Assembly (NCBI GenBank): GCA_000697335.1
Contig: JNEM01010917.1
Coordinates: forward strand, 1 to 23,353
Reading direction: 5' to 3'
Length of the DNA: 23,353 nucleotides
Source: Conidiobolus incongruus B7586
Lineage: Eukaryota; Entomophthoromycota; Entomophthoromycetes; Entomophthorales; Conidiobolaceae
Made by a program: the position numbers and the translations under genes. This document shows positions 11,391-19,957 of the stretch, one piece after another. The notes under the pieces were generated by a model. It saw only the letters and a list, made by a program, of their open reading frames with translations, was not told where the DNA came from and searched no databases. Position 1 is the first letter of the stretch; each line of letters starts with the position of its first letter.

Positions 11391-11447
11391 TTTGCATCCG
11401 AAGATGCTATCCACTCAAGATTTACGTGTCATCCTTGTGCAGGGGCC

Positions 11448-11478
<31 letters not shown>

Positions 11479-11511
11479 GTCATGTGTCAGTGACCCCCGG
11501 AGGGGTTTGAC
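11384..11511 (-). ncRNA. U6: U6 spliceosomal small nuclear RNA
   Basis: The minus strand carries the near-invariant U6 core. AATTGGAACGATACAGAGAA is followed directly by GATTAGCATGGCCCC and then TGCACAAGGATGACACG. The ACAGAGA box, which pairs with the 5' splice site, is at 11464-11458; the AGC of the catalytic triad follows at about 11453-11451. A 5' hairpin ACCCC-UCCG-GGGGU (11506-11493) precedes the core. At the 3' end a second hairpin with a UUCG loop (11407-11394) lies before the T run (11390-11384), the Pol III terminator. The 5' end is uncertain: human U6 numbering puts position 1 near 11504, so the transcript begins somewhere in 11494-11511. This RNA catalyses splicing with U2, U4 and U5, fitting the intron-rich genes here. 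Confidence 0.95.
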
Positions 11512-11515
11512 AATT

Positions 11516-11523
11516 GTTTTATA
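11516..11523 (-). promoter_or_regulatory. Candidate TATA box of the U6 gene
   Basis: TATAAAAC on the minus strand just upstream of U6. Its first base is only about 12-19 bases from a start at 11504-11511, but about 25-29 from a start at the G run 11494-11498. In AT-rich DNA the match could be chance. Confidence 0.4.
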
Positions 11524-11689
11524 TCAAATTTTGGATTTAACATAAGAAATTTCGGAAAATTGGAACTTATGGGATTAAACCAGAATTCAAATTTCTATCT
11601 TCAAAATATAAAAAAATATATTAAAAGACAAAAGATTCTACTTCTATTAAATATATCTACATCAACCAAAGGAAATGATCACATTCCTC

Positions 11690-11950
11690 TCTCATATAGA
11701 TTCGCTTACTCTTTGTACATCGATTGGCTATTCAGCCAAGTCATTGCAATAACTCATATATCACCACTCTACCCACATTACAAAAACCGAAAATTTGAAT
11801 GATTCTTACCATGGCCAACCCAATCTGAGTGCTTCCTGCTATTTGACAGAATTAATAAAGCTCCTTTGCTCATTTTATAGCTGCATATCCAGGATTATTC
11901 CATTTTTAGATTCTGATCTGACGGTTCCTTCCTCAAGAAGTGTAAATACC
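11690..11950 (-). pseudogene. Decayed coding relic upstream of U6, family not recognised
   Basis: The composition is clearly less AT-rich than its flanks. The minus strand reads as protein-like sequence in one frame, for example LLEEGTVRSESKNGIILDMQ near 11877-11938, but is interrupted several times. Plus-strand open frames over 11560-11995 look like shadows of it. I do not recognise the family; treat it as a fossil. Confidence 0.4.
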
Positions 11951-12000
11951 AATCTAAAAACTAAATGCAATATAAGTTACCTGGTCTATTGCTAGTTCAA

Positions 12001-14130
12001 GTTTATGTAATGACTATCAAATGGCAATTTGAAAAGTATATCCTTTTTAAAATAACAGAATACAATTAAAGCTAATTAATTCTCCAATATTGTCAAAAAA
12101 TCAATCGAATAAGGGACTTTGAATCATTAATAAACAAAATAATTTATATAATATAAAATAATTATTTTCACTAAATAATATTCCTGGAATTTACACCCAT
12201 TTTCAAAATGACTATCAAATTCTTTAGAGATTCAAATAAACTATCAGGAGAGGCAAATTAGTTTGAATATTATTTTTTAATAATATTTTGTTTCAAAAAA
12301 TAAAGTATTAAAAAAATTGTTGAAAACCATAGCTAAATATGAATAATTCTGGTATTTTTCCTATATTAAAGATATAAGAACAAATTTGAAATTTATTTAA
12401 TAATAATGAGTTTTAGGATGGTGGTAAAGAAATTAATATTATAAAGACCCTAAGTGGCTTCCAAATTAGTCTTTAATATCAAATAACTCCTTAATTAATA
12501 AAGTTCCCAAAATGGTTACAATATTTTATAAATTTTTTCAAGAAATAAAAATAAGTATTGGAATAATAATAAGTTTGGAAATTTAAAATATTTTTATAAA
12601 ATTTAATAAATATTGGATTAAAACCAAATTATATATATTATGATTTTTAAGTATATTTTGAATAGCAATATAATATAATTATTGTTAAAGTTATTATAAC
12701 CATTATTATTAAGTTTAATACCAATTAATGAAAATTTTTTTGAATATATTTTGATAAAAATTTGAAATATATTATTTTTGAATAATATAAAATTACTTAA
12801 TATATATAATAACATTAATATTAATTCCTAATAAAGTTCAATAATTAAATGAAAATATTTTTTAATTCTTAATAAACTATTATAAAGAATGAGAATATTT
12901 TTAATTTTAATATAATATTTATTAATAAAATGGCTTCAAATAGTAAAATTGAATAATTATCATATTTATATTATAATTTAAAATAGTAATAGATTTTAAA
13001 TAGAGTAAAAATAAGTTAAATTATATGAAATAATTGAATTTAAGATTGAAAACCAATACATATTAAAATCTCCATATAATATATAGAATCAAGCAATAAT
13101 AAACTATATATATATATATATTTAACTTTATCATATAACAAATTAAGTTTATATTTATATATTTTGATAAAATTCCTTAAATTACAATGAAAATGATTGA
13201 AAATTTATGGTTTATTATTTAAGAAATTTCTGATTTTGATAGTATTATTAACAAAATAATCTAAATGTTTAAATTACTACTTAAAAATAATAATGACCTT
13301 TTATTAATAAATAAAATTGAGCAAGCTCTATTTTTCAATTTTGATTAATTTATAAATATAAATTATTTACCTAGTTTGTCCATTAAATAAGTATTTTGAT
13401 CCGGGGATATTAATATATTAGATTTGCTAATCTTATTAAATTTTATTATTAAAATATTGGTACAAAAATACAAAGATGATTTATTTTGTGGATAGATTTA
13501 TAAAAAGTAAAAAATATAATAATATCAAAAAATATTATCAACATTACCGTTTATTAAATAAATTATAGAATTTATATAAAAAATTAAGAATATTATATAA
13601 AATATAATAAAAATTTATAAATTTGGAATTTAATTAATATTATTTAATTTATTCATAAAATTGAGAAATTAAATATAATCAAAGTCCAATTAATATATTA
13701 GTAATATAAATATCTAAATAATATCAAAATGTCAATATTAAAGATATAAATATAACTAATTATATTAAATAAAGCTAGAATACAATATTAATTCAAAGTA
13801 ATTATTTATAATAATATTAAGTAATATATATAATATTCATAAGTATTATAATATATAACTTTAATTATATAAATTTTTCCAATATCCTTAATATAATAGA
13901 AAAATAAATTAAGATATCTATATAAATAAAAATATTATTTTTTAATATTTAAAAGATAATTAAATTAGTCTTCCAGGATTATATTAGGGTTTATCTTTTT
14001 AAAATTTTTGAATTATATATAAATCTTAGATAAAAATGATTTAATTTGGTCAATTTTTGATAAGTTTAATTTCAAGGAATATTTAAAAAATATATATTAT
14101 AGGCAGGTATTTTGATTATAAAAATACTTC
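12001..14130. other. AT-rich gene-free DNA left of the Tc1-like element
   Basis: Long AT-rich sequence. A 65-codon minus-strand open frame at 12618-12815 is low-complexity Ile/Asn/Lys/Phe and unlikely to be a gene. A slightly less AT-rich patch at about 12410-12540 reads weakly as protein but has no recognisable family. TA run near 13106-13121. Confidence 0.55.
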
Positions 14131-14167
14131 TACACTAACCTGCAAAAGTAAGTCATAAAATCAAAAA
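14131..14167 (+). repeat. Outer terminal repeat (left) of the Tc1-like element
   Basis: TACACTAACCTGCAAAAGTA and the following AGTCATAAAATCAAAAA; it differs from the reverse complement of 15671-15707 at only about two positions. Confidence 0.92.
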
Positions 14168-14304
14168 CACCTATATTTTTACTAATAACTTGATTAATAT
14201 TTAATGAAATAAACCTAAATTAAATAATTAAAATCTATTATATTTATTAGTTATATATATCATTAAATGATGATATTTAGCTATTAATTGGCTAAAATAT
14301 AAAC

Positions 14305-14350
14305 CTTTAAATTTTACCTAAGGTGAGTTATAAATTTGTAGGTTTTTGAT
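14305..14350 (+). repeat. Inner direct-repeat block (left) of the Tc1-like element
   Basis: It contains AAGGTGAGTTATAAATTTGT and GGTTTTTGA, matching the reverse complement of 15487-15530. It shares GTGAGTCATAAA with the outer repeat, so it is probably the second transposase-binding site. Confidence 0.85.
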
Positions 14351-14362
14351 GATAAAAAAAAA

Positions 14363-15379
14363 TTAAAACTTAGTGTATCTACCTTTAGCTTTTCTAACTT
14401 TTTTAAGTTTGTGGGGTATAGAATCAACTAACTTCTTACACTAAGAAGGGTTAATCTTGTTTTATGTTTCTTGAATATATTCCTAAAGTTGATCTAAATT
14501 TTTTGTTGGGGGGAAAGCTTTAATAGCTTTTTTTAACTAATCCTAAAGGTGTTTAATTAGATTAAAGTTAAAAGATTAAAGAAACCACTTTATAACTGTT
14601 ATCTTGTTATTTTTAAGCTATTTGGTAGTAAAAGTTGTAGTATAGTAAGAAATATTATCTTGCTTGAAAATAACATTAGATTTATTTAACCTATACTATT
14701 CAATGGTTTTTTTCAATTTATTATTTAGAATACTCTAGTACATTTCAGTATTAATTCCCCTATTAACTTTATAAAGATACTTTATACCTAAAAACAACAT
14801 ATATCCCCAAACAATAATTAACCCACTATTATATTTTTGGGTAGAATTAACATAATGGTTACAAAGTAGTTTTATATCTTTTCTGAAGTATCTAGCTTTT
14901 CTATCAAATTTACTAAAGTATATTTTTGTTTCATCAAACTAAATAACCTTACTTTAATCAGTTTTAGTTTAACATTAGTGGTGACATTTAAACTCCCACC
15001 TAGTTTTACAGTAGGATTTCTTTAGTTGGGGGTGTTTTTTCTTAAAATGTAAGTGGTATCTATGCTAACATAAAGTACATATAATAGTATCAGTGTTAAC
15101 TAATATTCTTGTATAGTCTTACAATTCCTGTTATATTTCTATAGTAATACCACACTTGCTTGTATTAACCAACCTATAGATATACTTCTCATCATATTCA
15201 TCTATAATTTTAACACACTTAAGTTTAAGTTTAAATGTTTCTTTATTGTTATTCTTAACAACCTTAGCTATAATAAACTAGCTAACACTAGTATTTCTAG
15301 CAATATCACAAGTTGATTTACCTTTTTTATAAAGTTGATTAATGTACAAGTAGATTTTTTTAGAGAGGGATTTAGGTAT
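14363..15379 (-). pseudogene. Tc1-like transposase relic
   Basis: One frame runs 339 codons with no net frameshift, the usual Tc1 transposase length. The N-terminal helix-turn-helix region (GKSTCDIARNTSVS) matches the Tc1 pattern. The DDE domain shows FDET, VWGYM, FKQDN, and KHL near the family NPIEHLW, ending in LVDSIPHKLKKVRKAKGRYT. Between Asp of QDN and the third catalytic position are exactly 34 residues (DD34E), but that position is Lys (AAA) instead of Glu. There are 17 internal stops, all TAA or TAG. They fall at family Trp or Gln positions wherever I can align, for example TK-stop-LK (Trp) and HL-stop-D-stop-LKK (Trp, Gln). The terminal TAA sits where Tc1 proteins normally end. Confidence 0.93.
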
Positions 15380-15486
15380 AATAATACTAATAAAAAAAAT
15401 TTAGTATATCTGTAAAATATTATATAAAATAATAACAAAGAGAGAAAAAAGATATGGTTATATATTGTTAAATATATCCCTTTATC

Positions 15487-15530
15487 TCAAAAACCTGCAA
15501 ATTTATGACTCACCTTGGTTAAATATTAAA
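15487..15530 (-). repeat. Inner direct-repeat block (right) of the Tc1-like element
   Basis: The minus strand carries AACCAAGGTGAGTCATAAAT followed by TTGCAGGTTTTTGA, the partner of 14305-14350. Confidence 0.85.
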
Positions 15531-15670
15531 GGTTAATATTTTTGCTAATAGTTTACTAAATATATCTAAATATATTTATCTATTATTAAATAATATACCT
15601 TAATTATATATTATAGTTTCAAGTAATCTAATATATACAATTGTTTTAGTTATTAATTAAAATATATATA

Positions 15671-15707
15671 TTTTTGATTTTATGACTCACTTTTACAGGT
15701 TAGTGTA
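15671..15707 (-). repeat. Outer terminal repeat (right) of the Tc1-like element
   Basis: The minus strand reads TACACTAACCTGTAAAAGTG followed by AGTCATAAAATCAAAAA, the partner of 14131-14167. Confidence 0.92.
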
Positions 15708-16728
15708 AAATGCCATTAGATATTATTATTATTTTTAATTTACTTATATATAATAAAGCCTTATTAGTTATCTATAATTATTGTCTTAATATTAATGATC
15801 TTTAACCCCTTAGAAAGTGAGTCATAATCTATAAATTACTATGGATATATAACCTTAATTAAGGATATTATAATAAAACACCTTTTTCCATCATATATCC
15901 ATTGATCACCTAAATCTTTAAGTTATTAATTACTAATTGGTAATTAAATTAAAAACCAAAATAATACCAAATTTTTGTAATCTTTGGTTAATAATATGGT
16001 CAATATTTATGATTTATAAGCAATTCACTTTATTATTACTTATTCTTATCTTTTGATATATCCAGCAGGTATAATATCCAACTTATTACCAAATCCTTGA
16101 AACCAAATCATAACTCATTATTAAAATATATTTTTTAATTAATTAAGGTAATATTTTATAAATTATTAATTTAATCAGTTTTAATATTTTTAATTTATTA
16201 AAATTTACATATAAATTATATATTATAATCTATATTTAATAACTACCTGACAATATGAAATACCTTGAATTTTTAACTCAAAAAAATAAATTACAAAACT
16301 CTTCATATAGATTAATAATTATGAAATTAAAAATCTATATATAGTTAATTTCCAAATATTTAAAATAATCAAATTGAATGGATAAAAATTTATTTTTAAA
16401 GAAATTAAAATTATAAAAAATAATGAAATAAAATAAATTTTTAAAAAACACTAGACCTTGAATAAAAGTAGAAATATTTTTTGGTTTAAATTTTAATATC
16501 TAGCAAATGTCAATTGATTTTATTATATCCAAAAAATAATTATCTATATATAAGAAAATTAAAAAATTTAAGATAATATAGGTAAGAATTGATCCCATAA
16601 TTTCAGTTGAGTCAAAATCATATTAAATTTTTAATGTTTTCGAGTTTTAATTATTTTAATCTAATAAAAATTAAAATATATACAAAATATATTAAACATA
16701 CCAATAGTAAAATTTCAAAGAAAACAGC
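15708..16728. other. AT-rich spacer between the transposon and CTU2
   Basis: No gene seen. It contains the isolated transposon-end-like motif at 15811-15840 and, at its right end, the CTU2 promoter region. No promoter motif stands out. Confidence 0.5.
15811..15840 (+). repeat. Solitary Tc1-end-like motif
   Basis: TAGAAAGTGAGTCATAATCT resembles the outer transposon end AAAAGTGAGTCATAAAATC, in left-end orientation. It is followed at about 15852-15862 by CCTTAATTAAGG, reminiscent of the CCTTAATTATA block inside the inverted repeat. It is probably a scrap of another copy or of a non-autonomous relative. Confidence 0.45.
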
Positions 16729-18239
16729 ATGTGCGACGTCCAACCAGATTTACCTCTGAGTAATTACTTCTAAACTCAACATTCCAAACTTTAAATTTAT
16801 ATTCAATTAGGGAAAACTGTTGATAAGTCAAAAGTTTGTATTAAGTGCAAGACTTCTAAACCTATAGTCTTAGTTCGTCACTCCAAATTTTGCAAGTAAC
16901 TCTTTAATTTTCTTATGTTTTTCAAATTGCTTATAAATTCATAGGGATTGTTTTATTTTCAACTTTACCGGCAAATTCCGTACCATATTGAGTAAATCCC
17001 CAATTATTAACGATAAATCTAAAACCAATGTAGTACTTGGAGTGAGTGGAGGGCCTTCATCAAGGTATTTTTAACCTTCAACTGTTTGCAAATTCTCTGA
17101 TTTGGGTTTAGAGCGCTATTACACTTGGTAAAACAATTCTGTATGGGAATTAACAAAGCTACCACCAAAAAAGATACCCCAGTGAATGAGATTCAGAAGG
17201 ACAAGAATACAAAGCTTGGAAAAGTTACAGTTGTACATATTGACGAATCCAGTGTCAAACCCTCACATGTAAATATTGTATATCCATCATTTTACTAGTA
17301 CGATGATTATCAACACTTACTAGGAATCCATAGTACCTCTAATTAGGGATATAGTTGGGGATTACGGTTTTGATTTTAAATTGATTCCTTTAGAAGCTGT
17401 TATGGATCATTTTGCCAATGACAAGAGTGGAGATAATAGAGAGAGATTACAACAATTATTCCAAGCCACATCGCAATCTACTAGGGATGATTTGTTGAGT
17501 AGTTTGAAATTTAGTTTGTTAATGGCTGTTGCGAGAGCTTCAAAGTATATATCATATCAATTTTAATGGTATTTACTAATCATTTTTTAGTTCCAGTATT
17601 TTAATGTTGGGTGATAGTGCTACAAGAATCGCCATCAACACCATAGGATTGACGTCGGAAGGACGCGGTTTTAATATTCCATTCCTCACAACTGTTGAAA
17701 CTTCATTTTACAACGACGTTACGATCCTACGCCCGTTGAAGGATGTGATCCTCAAGGAGGTCGCATTCTACAACCACTACCTGAATCTGCACGTGCCTCC
17801 CCAATTCCAAACGCACGCCGTCAAAGCCAGTATTATGAAACTTACTGAGCATTTTATTGTGGGCCTCGATCGCAGCTTTCCCTCCACTGTGAGCACGGTG
17901 TGCAGAACAGCCATGAAATTGCAGCCCAACCCCATCCACAAAGAATTACCCACGTGTGAACTCTGCTCCAACTGTATCGAGCCAGGTGTTAGCGAATGGC
18001 GCAAAGGTATAACAGTTTATACTAACTCCAACACCGTCGACACTCCGTGCCAATCCGGTGATAACGATTTCGTCAATAGATTGTGCTATGGCTGTCAAAC
18101 AAATTTCAACGAGATCAAATCTAATCCTAACAACTCCAATCTCGACCTCCTACCTCCCATAGTGACGATAACTGATCTATCAGTTATGAGTCGTCGAGAG
18201 CTAATGAAACAGCAAATCTCCCAATTTTTATTAGATTAA
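16729..18239 (+). CDS. CTU2: Cytoplasmic tRNA 2-thiolation protein 2 (Ctu2/Ncs2)
   Basis: Exons are 16729-16759, 16811-16895, 16945-17064, 17112-17268, 17324-17544 and 17591-18239, giving 420 residues with all phases matching. With Ctu1 it forms the complex that thiolates wobble uridine 34 in tRNA-Lys, -Gln and -Glu, using sulfur carried by Urm1. The N-terminus has two Cys pairs (C20/C23, C38/C41), then the degenerate nucleotide-binding loop VSGGPSS at about 72-78, which in Ctu2 replaces the SGGxDS of Ctu1. Further on are GDSATRIAI (about 212) and RPLKDVILKEVAFYN (about 252), matching human Ctu2. C-terminal cysteines (C327, C330, C333, C370, C373) match the second zinc cluster. Introns are 46-55 nt. 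The last exon is much more GC-rich than the first five, which is odd for one gene. It converges on the photolyase gene, 101 bases away. Confidence 0.95.
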
Positions 18240-18283
18240 TTTAATATATTATAGATATACATTTTATAAAATTGTTATTTTAT

Positions 18284-18289
18284 AATAAA
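18284..18289 (+). promoter_or_regulatory. Candidate poly(A) signal for CTU2
   Basis: AATAAA 44 bases after the CTU2 stop. The motif is common by chance in AT-rich DNA. Confidence 0.4.
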
Positions 18290-18296
18290 ATTGAAT

Positions 18297-18302
18297 TTAT
18301 TG
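18297..18302 (-). promoter_or_regulatory. Candidate poly(A) signal for the photolyase gene
   Basis: AATAAA on the minus strand, about 40 bases after the photolyase stop and only a few bases from the opposite-strand signal of CTU2. Confidence 0.4.
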
Positions 18303-18340
18303 ATTATTCTAGTAATCAAAATGTATTTATATCAAAATGA

Positions 18341-19957
18341 TTATTTTCTTTTCATCGCTTTTTCAAATACAGCCAATGCCAATTTCCTCATTTCGGAATG
18401 GTTAACAATTGGTTTGGGATATTTCAATTTTCCAAATTCTTTCGAATTTAATTGATTGTAGGGATCCAATACAGCTTTCCCGCTCAATCCCCTTAACTCT
18501 GGTACCCATTTTTTAATAAACTCACCATTGGGATCAAACCTCTCAGCTTGGTTCAAAGGATTAAAAATCCTAAAATAAGGTTGAGAGTCCGTACCTGTGG
18601 ATGCACTCCATTGCCAGCCACCGTTATTTGAAGCGAAATCGCCATCGACGAGATTATTCATGAAGTACTTTTCACCAAGCTGCCAATTCAGGAGTAGGTC
18701 CTTCACCATGAATGAAGACACGATCATCCTCAAACGGTTATGCATCCAACCCGTCGCATTTAATTGTCGCATTCCGGCATCTACAATTGGATAACCTGTC
18801 TTACCCTGACACCATGCTAGGAAATTTCGATTGTTTGGATCTTCTTGCCATTCGATGTGCTTTGCAGAGTCTTTGAAGGGTTGACATTTACACACTTTGG
18901 GGAAATGAAACAGTATATGTCTGTAAAAATCTCTCCATATGAGTTCGTTAATCCATGTTACAATTCCTTGATTACCTGAGTCTAAATTCTTGTGAGCGTT
19001 TAAATTACGAGCGAAATTGACGCATTCCCTAGCTGAGATTACACCTAGCGATAAGTACATTGAGAGTTTTGTGGTAGCGTCTAAAGAAGGGATGTCCCGA
19101 TTGGTTTTATAGTTGGACAATTTTTCTTTTCCATAATTTTCTAATTTTTGTTTAGCAACTTCGTAACCTGGTGCATAATTTTTCAGACTGTATTGTATTT
19201 TCTCTTTTGAAAAATTTATATGTGGTAGGTTTTGGGGTAATTTGGCATCAAACAATTCTCGATATTGATCTTTCAATTCCCTAGTTCTTTGAATATCTTC
19301 ATCATTAGGTAAAGAATCGGATTCCCTTAAGTAATCAATGTCTGGAAAATCCATGGACCAGTACACTTTTTTATACCATTTGTTCTTGAATGGCGTAAAG
19401 ATTGTATAAGGAGTATCCGAATCACTCAACAAATCCCCAGGAGGTATTATGCATTGATCATGATTGCCATTTCCCATAATACCATGCCTCTGGAGCAGTG
19501 CCTTGGTGTCACGGTCCCTTTTGGTTTCATTAACTTCGTAATCTATATTCCAAAATACCTCCCTTATACCATACTGTTGGCATATGGTCAATATTGCTTC
19601 AGGTGCTTCGTCAATAGAGTCAATCACCTTGAAAATAAATGGTAATCCCAATGTATTTAATTCCCTTGCTAATTTTTCAGCGTTTCTCAGCCAGAAATCA
19701 ATCTTCCACGGGCTATAGTCGTGGGATTGCCATTCATTTATCGAGATTAAAAAACAGAAAAAAATAGGTACATTGTTTAATCGTGAGGTGATTAGGGCGC
19801 GTTCCAAAGCGCGATTGTCCTGAAGTCTGAGATCTGTTCGAAACCACATTAGCACATTGTCGTGATTTGTGGCATTCTTGTTGCCATTGGCATGCTTTAA
19901 ACTTTTGTTAGGTGGATTATAGGACTGAATATCTGGTGAGTTGGTATGTTTACTCAT
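18341..19957 (-). CDS. PHR1: Class I CPD photolyase (deoxyribodipyrimidine photolyase)
   Basis: A single exon of 538 residues. The enzyme uses FAD and blue light to split UV-induced cyclobutane pyrimidine dimers. The N-terminal antenna domain begins at about residue 35 (VLMWFRTDLRLQDNRAL). The FAD domain has WINELIWRDFYRHILF (335-350; E338 and W341 match E. coli E274 and W277), KTGYPIVDAGMRQLNATGWM (386-405) and SNNGGWQWSASTGTD (443-457). The electron-transfer Trp triad is present (W372, W425, W448). The Asn-Asn before GGWQW and the overall likeness to E. coli PhrB favour a CPD enzyme over a (6-4) photolyase or cryptochrome. The first about 34 residues are an Asn/Lys/Ser-rich extension absent from bacterial enzymes, possibly a sorting signal. 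It is intronless, unlike the other protein genes here, and converges on CTU2. Confidence 0.97.
   Translation of the reverse strand: MSKHTNSPDIQSYNPPNKSLKHANGNKNATNHDNVLMWFRTDLRLQDNRALERALITSRLNNVPIFFCFLISINEWQSHDYSPWKIDFWLRNAEKLARELNTLGLPFIFKVIDSIDEAPEAILTICQQYGIREVFWNIDYEVNETKRDRDTKALLQRHGIMGNGNHDQCIIPPGDLLSDSDTPYTIFTPFKNKWYKKVYWSMDFPDIDYLRESDSLPNDEDIQRTRELKDQYRELFDAKLPQNLPHINFSKEKIQYSLKNYAPGYEVAKQKLENYGKEKLSNYKTNRDIPSLDATTKLSMYLSLGVISARECVNFARNLNAHKNLDSGNQGIVTWINELIWRDFYRHILFHFPKVCKCQPFKDSAKHIEWQEDPNNRNFLAWCQGKTGYPIVDAGMRQLNATGWMHNRLRMIVSSFMVKDLLLNWQLGEKYFMNNLVDGDFASNNGGWQWSASTGTDSQPYFRIFNPLNQAERFDPNGEFIKKWVPELRGLSGKAVLDPYNQLNSKEFGKLKYPKPIVNHSEMRKLALAVFEKAMKRK

Larger units (their letters stand above)
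14131..15707 (-). mobile_element. Tc1-like transposon with IR/DR ends (DD34E type), full length but inactive
   Basis: 1577 bases including TA at both ends (14131-14132 and 15706-15707), the Tc1 target duplication. The ends are inverted repeats of about 220 bases (14131-14352 and 15487-15707), best conserved at two places in each: the outer tip with GTGAGTCATAAAAT and an inner block with GTGAGTCATAAATTTG. This two-site arrangement is the IR/DR layout of elements such as Sleeping Beauty, where each site binds transposase. The 1.6-kb size also fits. A single transposase frame lies between the repeats on the minus strand. A further right-end copy is at 1-184. Confidence 0.93.

Noticed and set aside
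11560-11995. Two plus-strand open frames (80 and 66 codons)
   Set aside because: No family, unlikely composition, and opposite to a stretch whose minus strand looks more like old coding sequence.
12618-12815. 65-codon minus-strand frame
   Set aside because: Low-complexity Ile/Asn/Lys/Phe/Tyr sequence from AT-rich DNA with no domain.
14363-15379. An expressed transposase read with a ciliate-type code (TAA/TAG as Gln)
   Set aside because: The TAR codons often sit at Trp rather than Gln positions, the catalytic Glu is Lys, the frame ends with TAA at the natural C-terminus, and host genes here use TAA as stop.
17727-18004. Minus-strand open frames of 70 and 75 codons
   Set aside because: They lie antisense to the GC-rich last exon of CTU2 and show no family of their own.
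18597-19645. Plus-strand open frames of 63-65 codons inside the photolyase gene
   Set aside because: They are shadows of the well-supported minus-strand photolyase frame.
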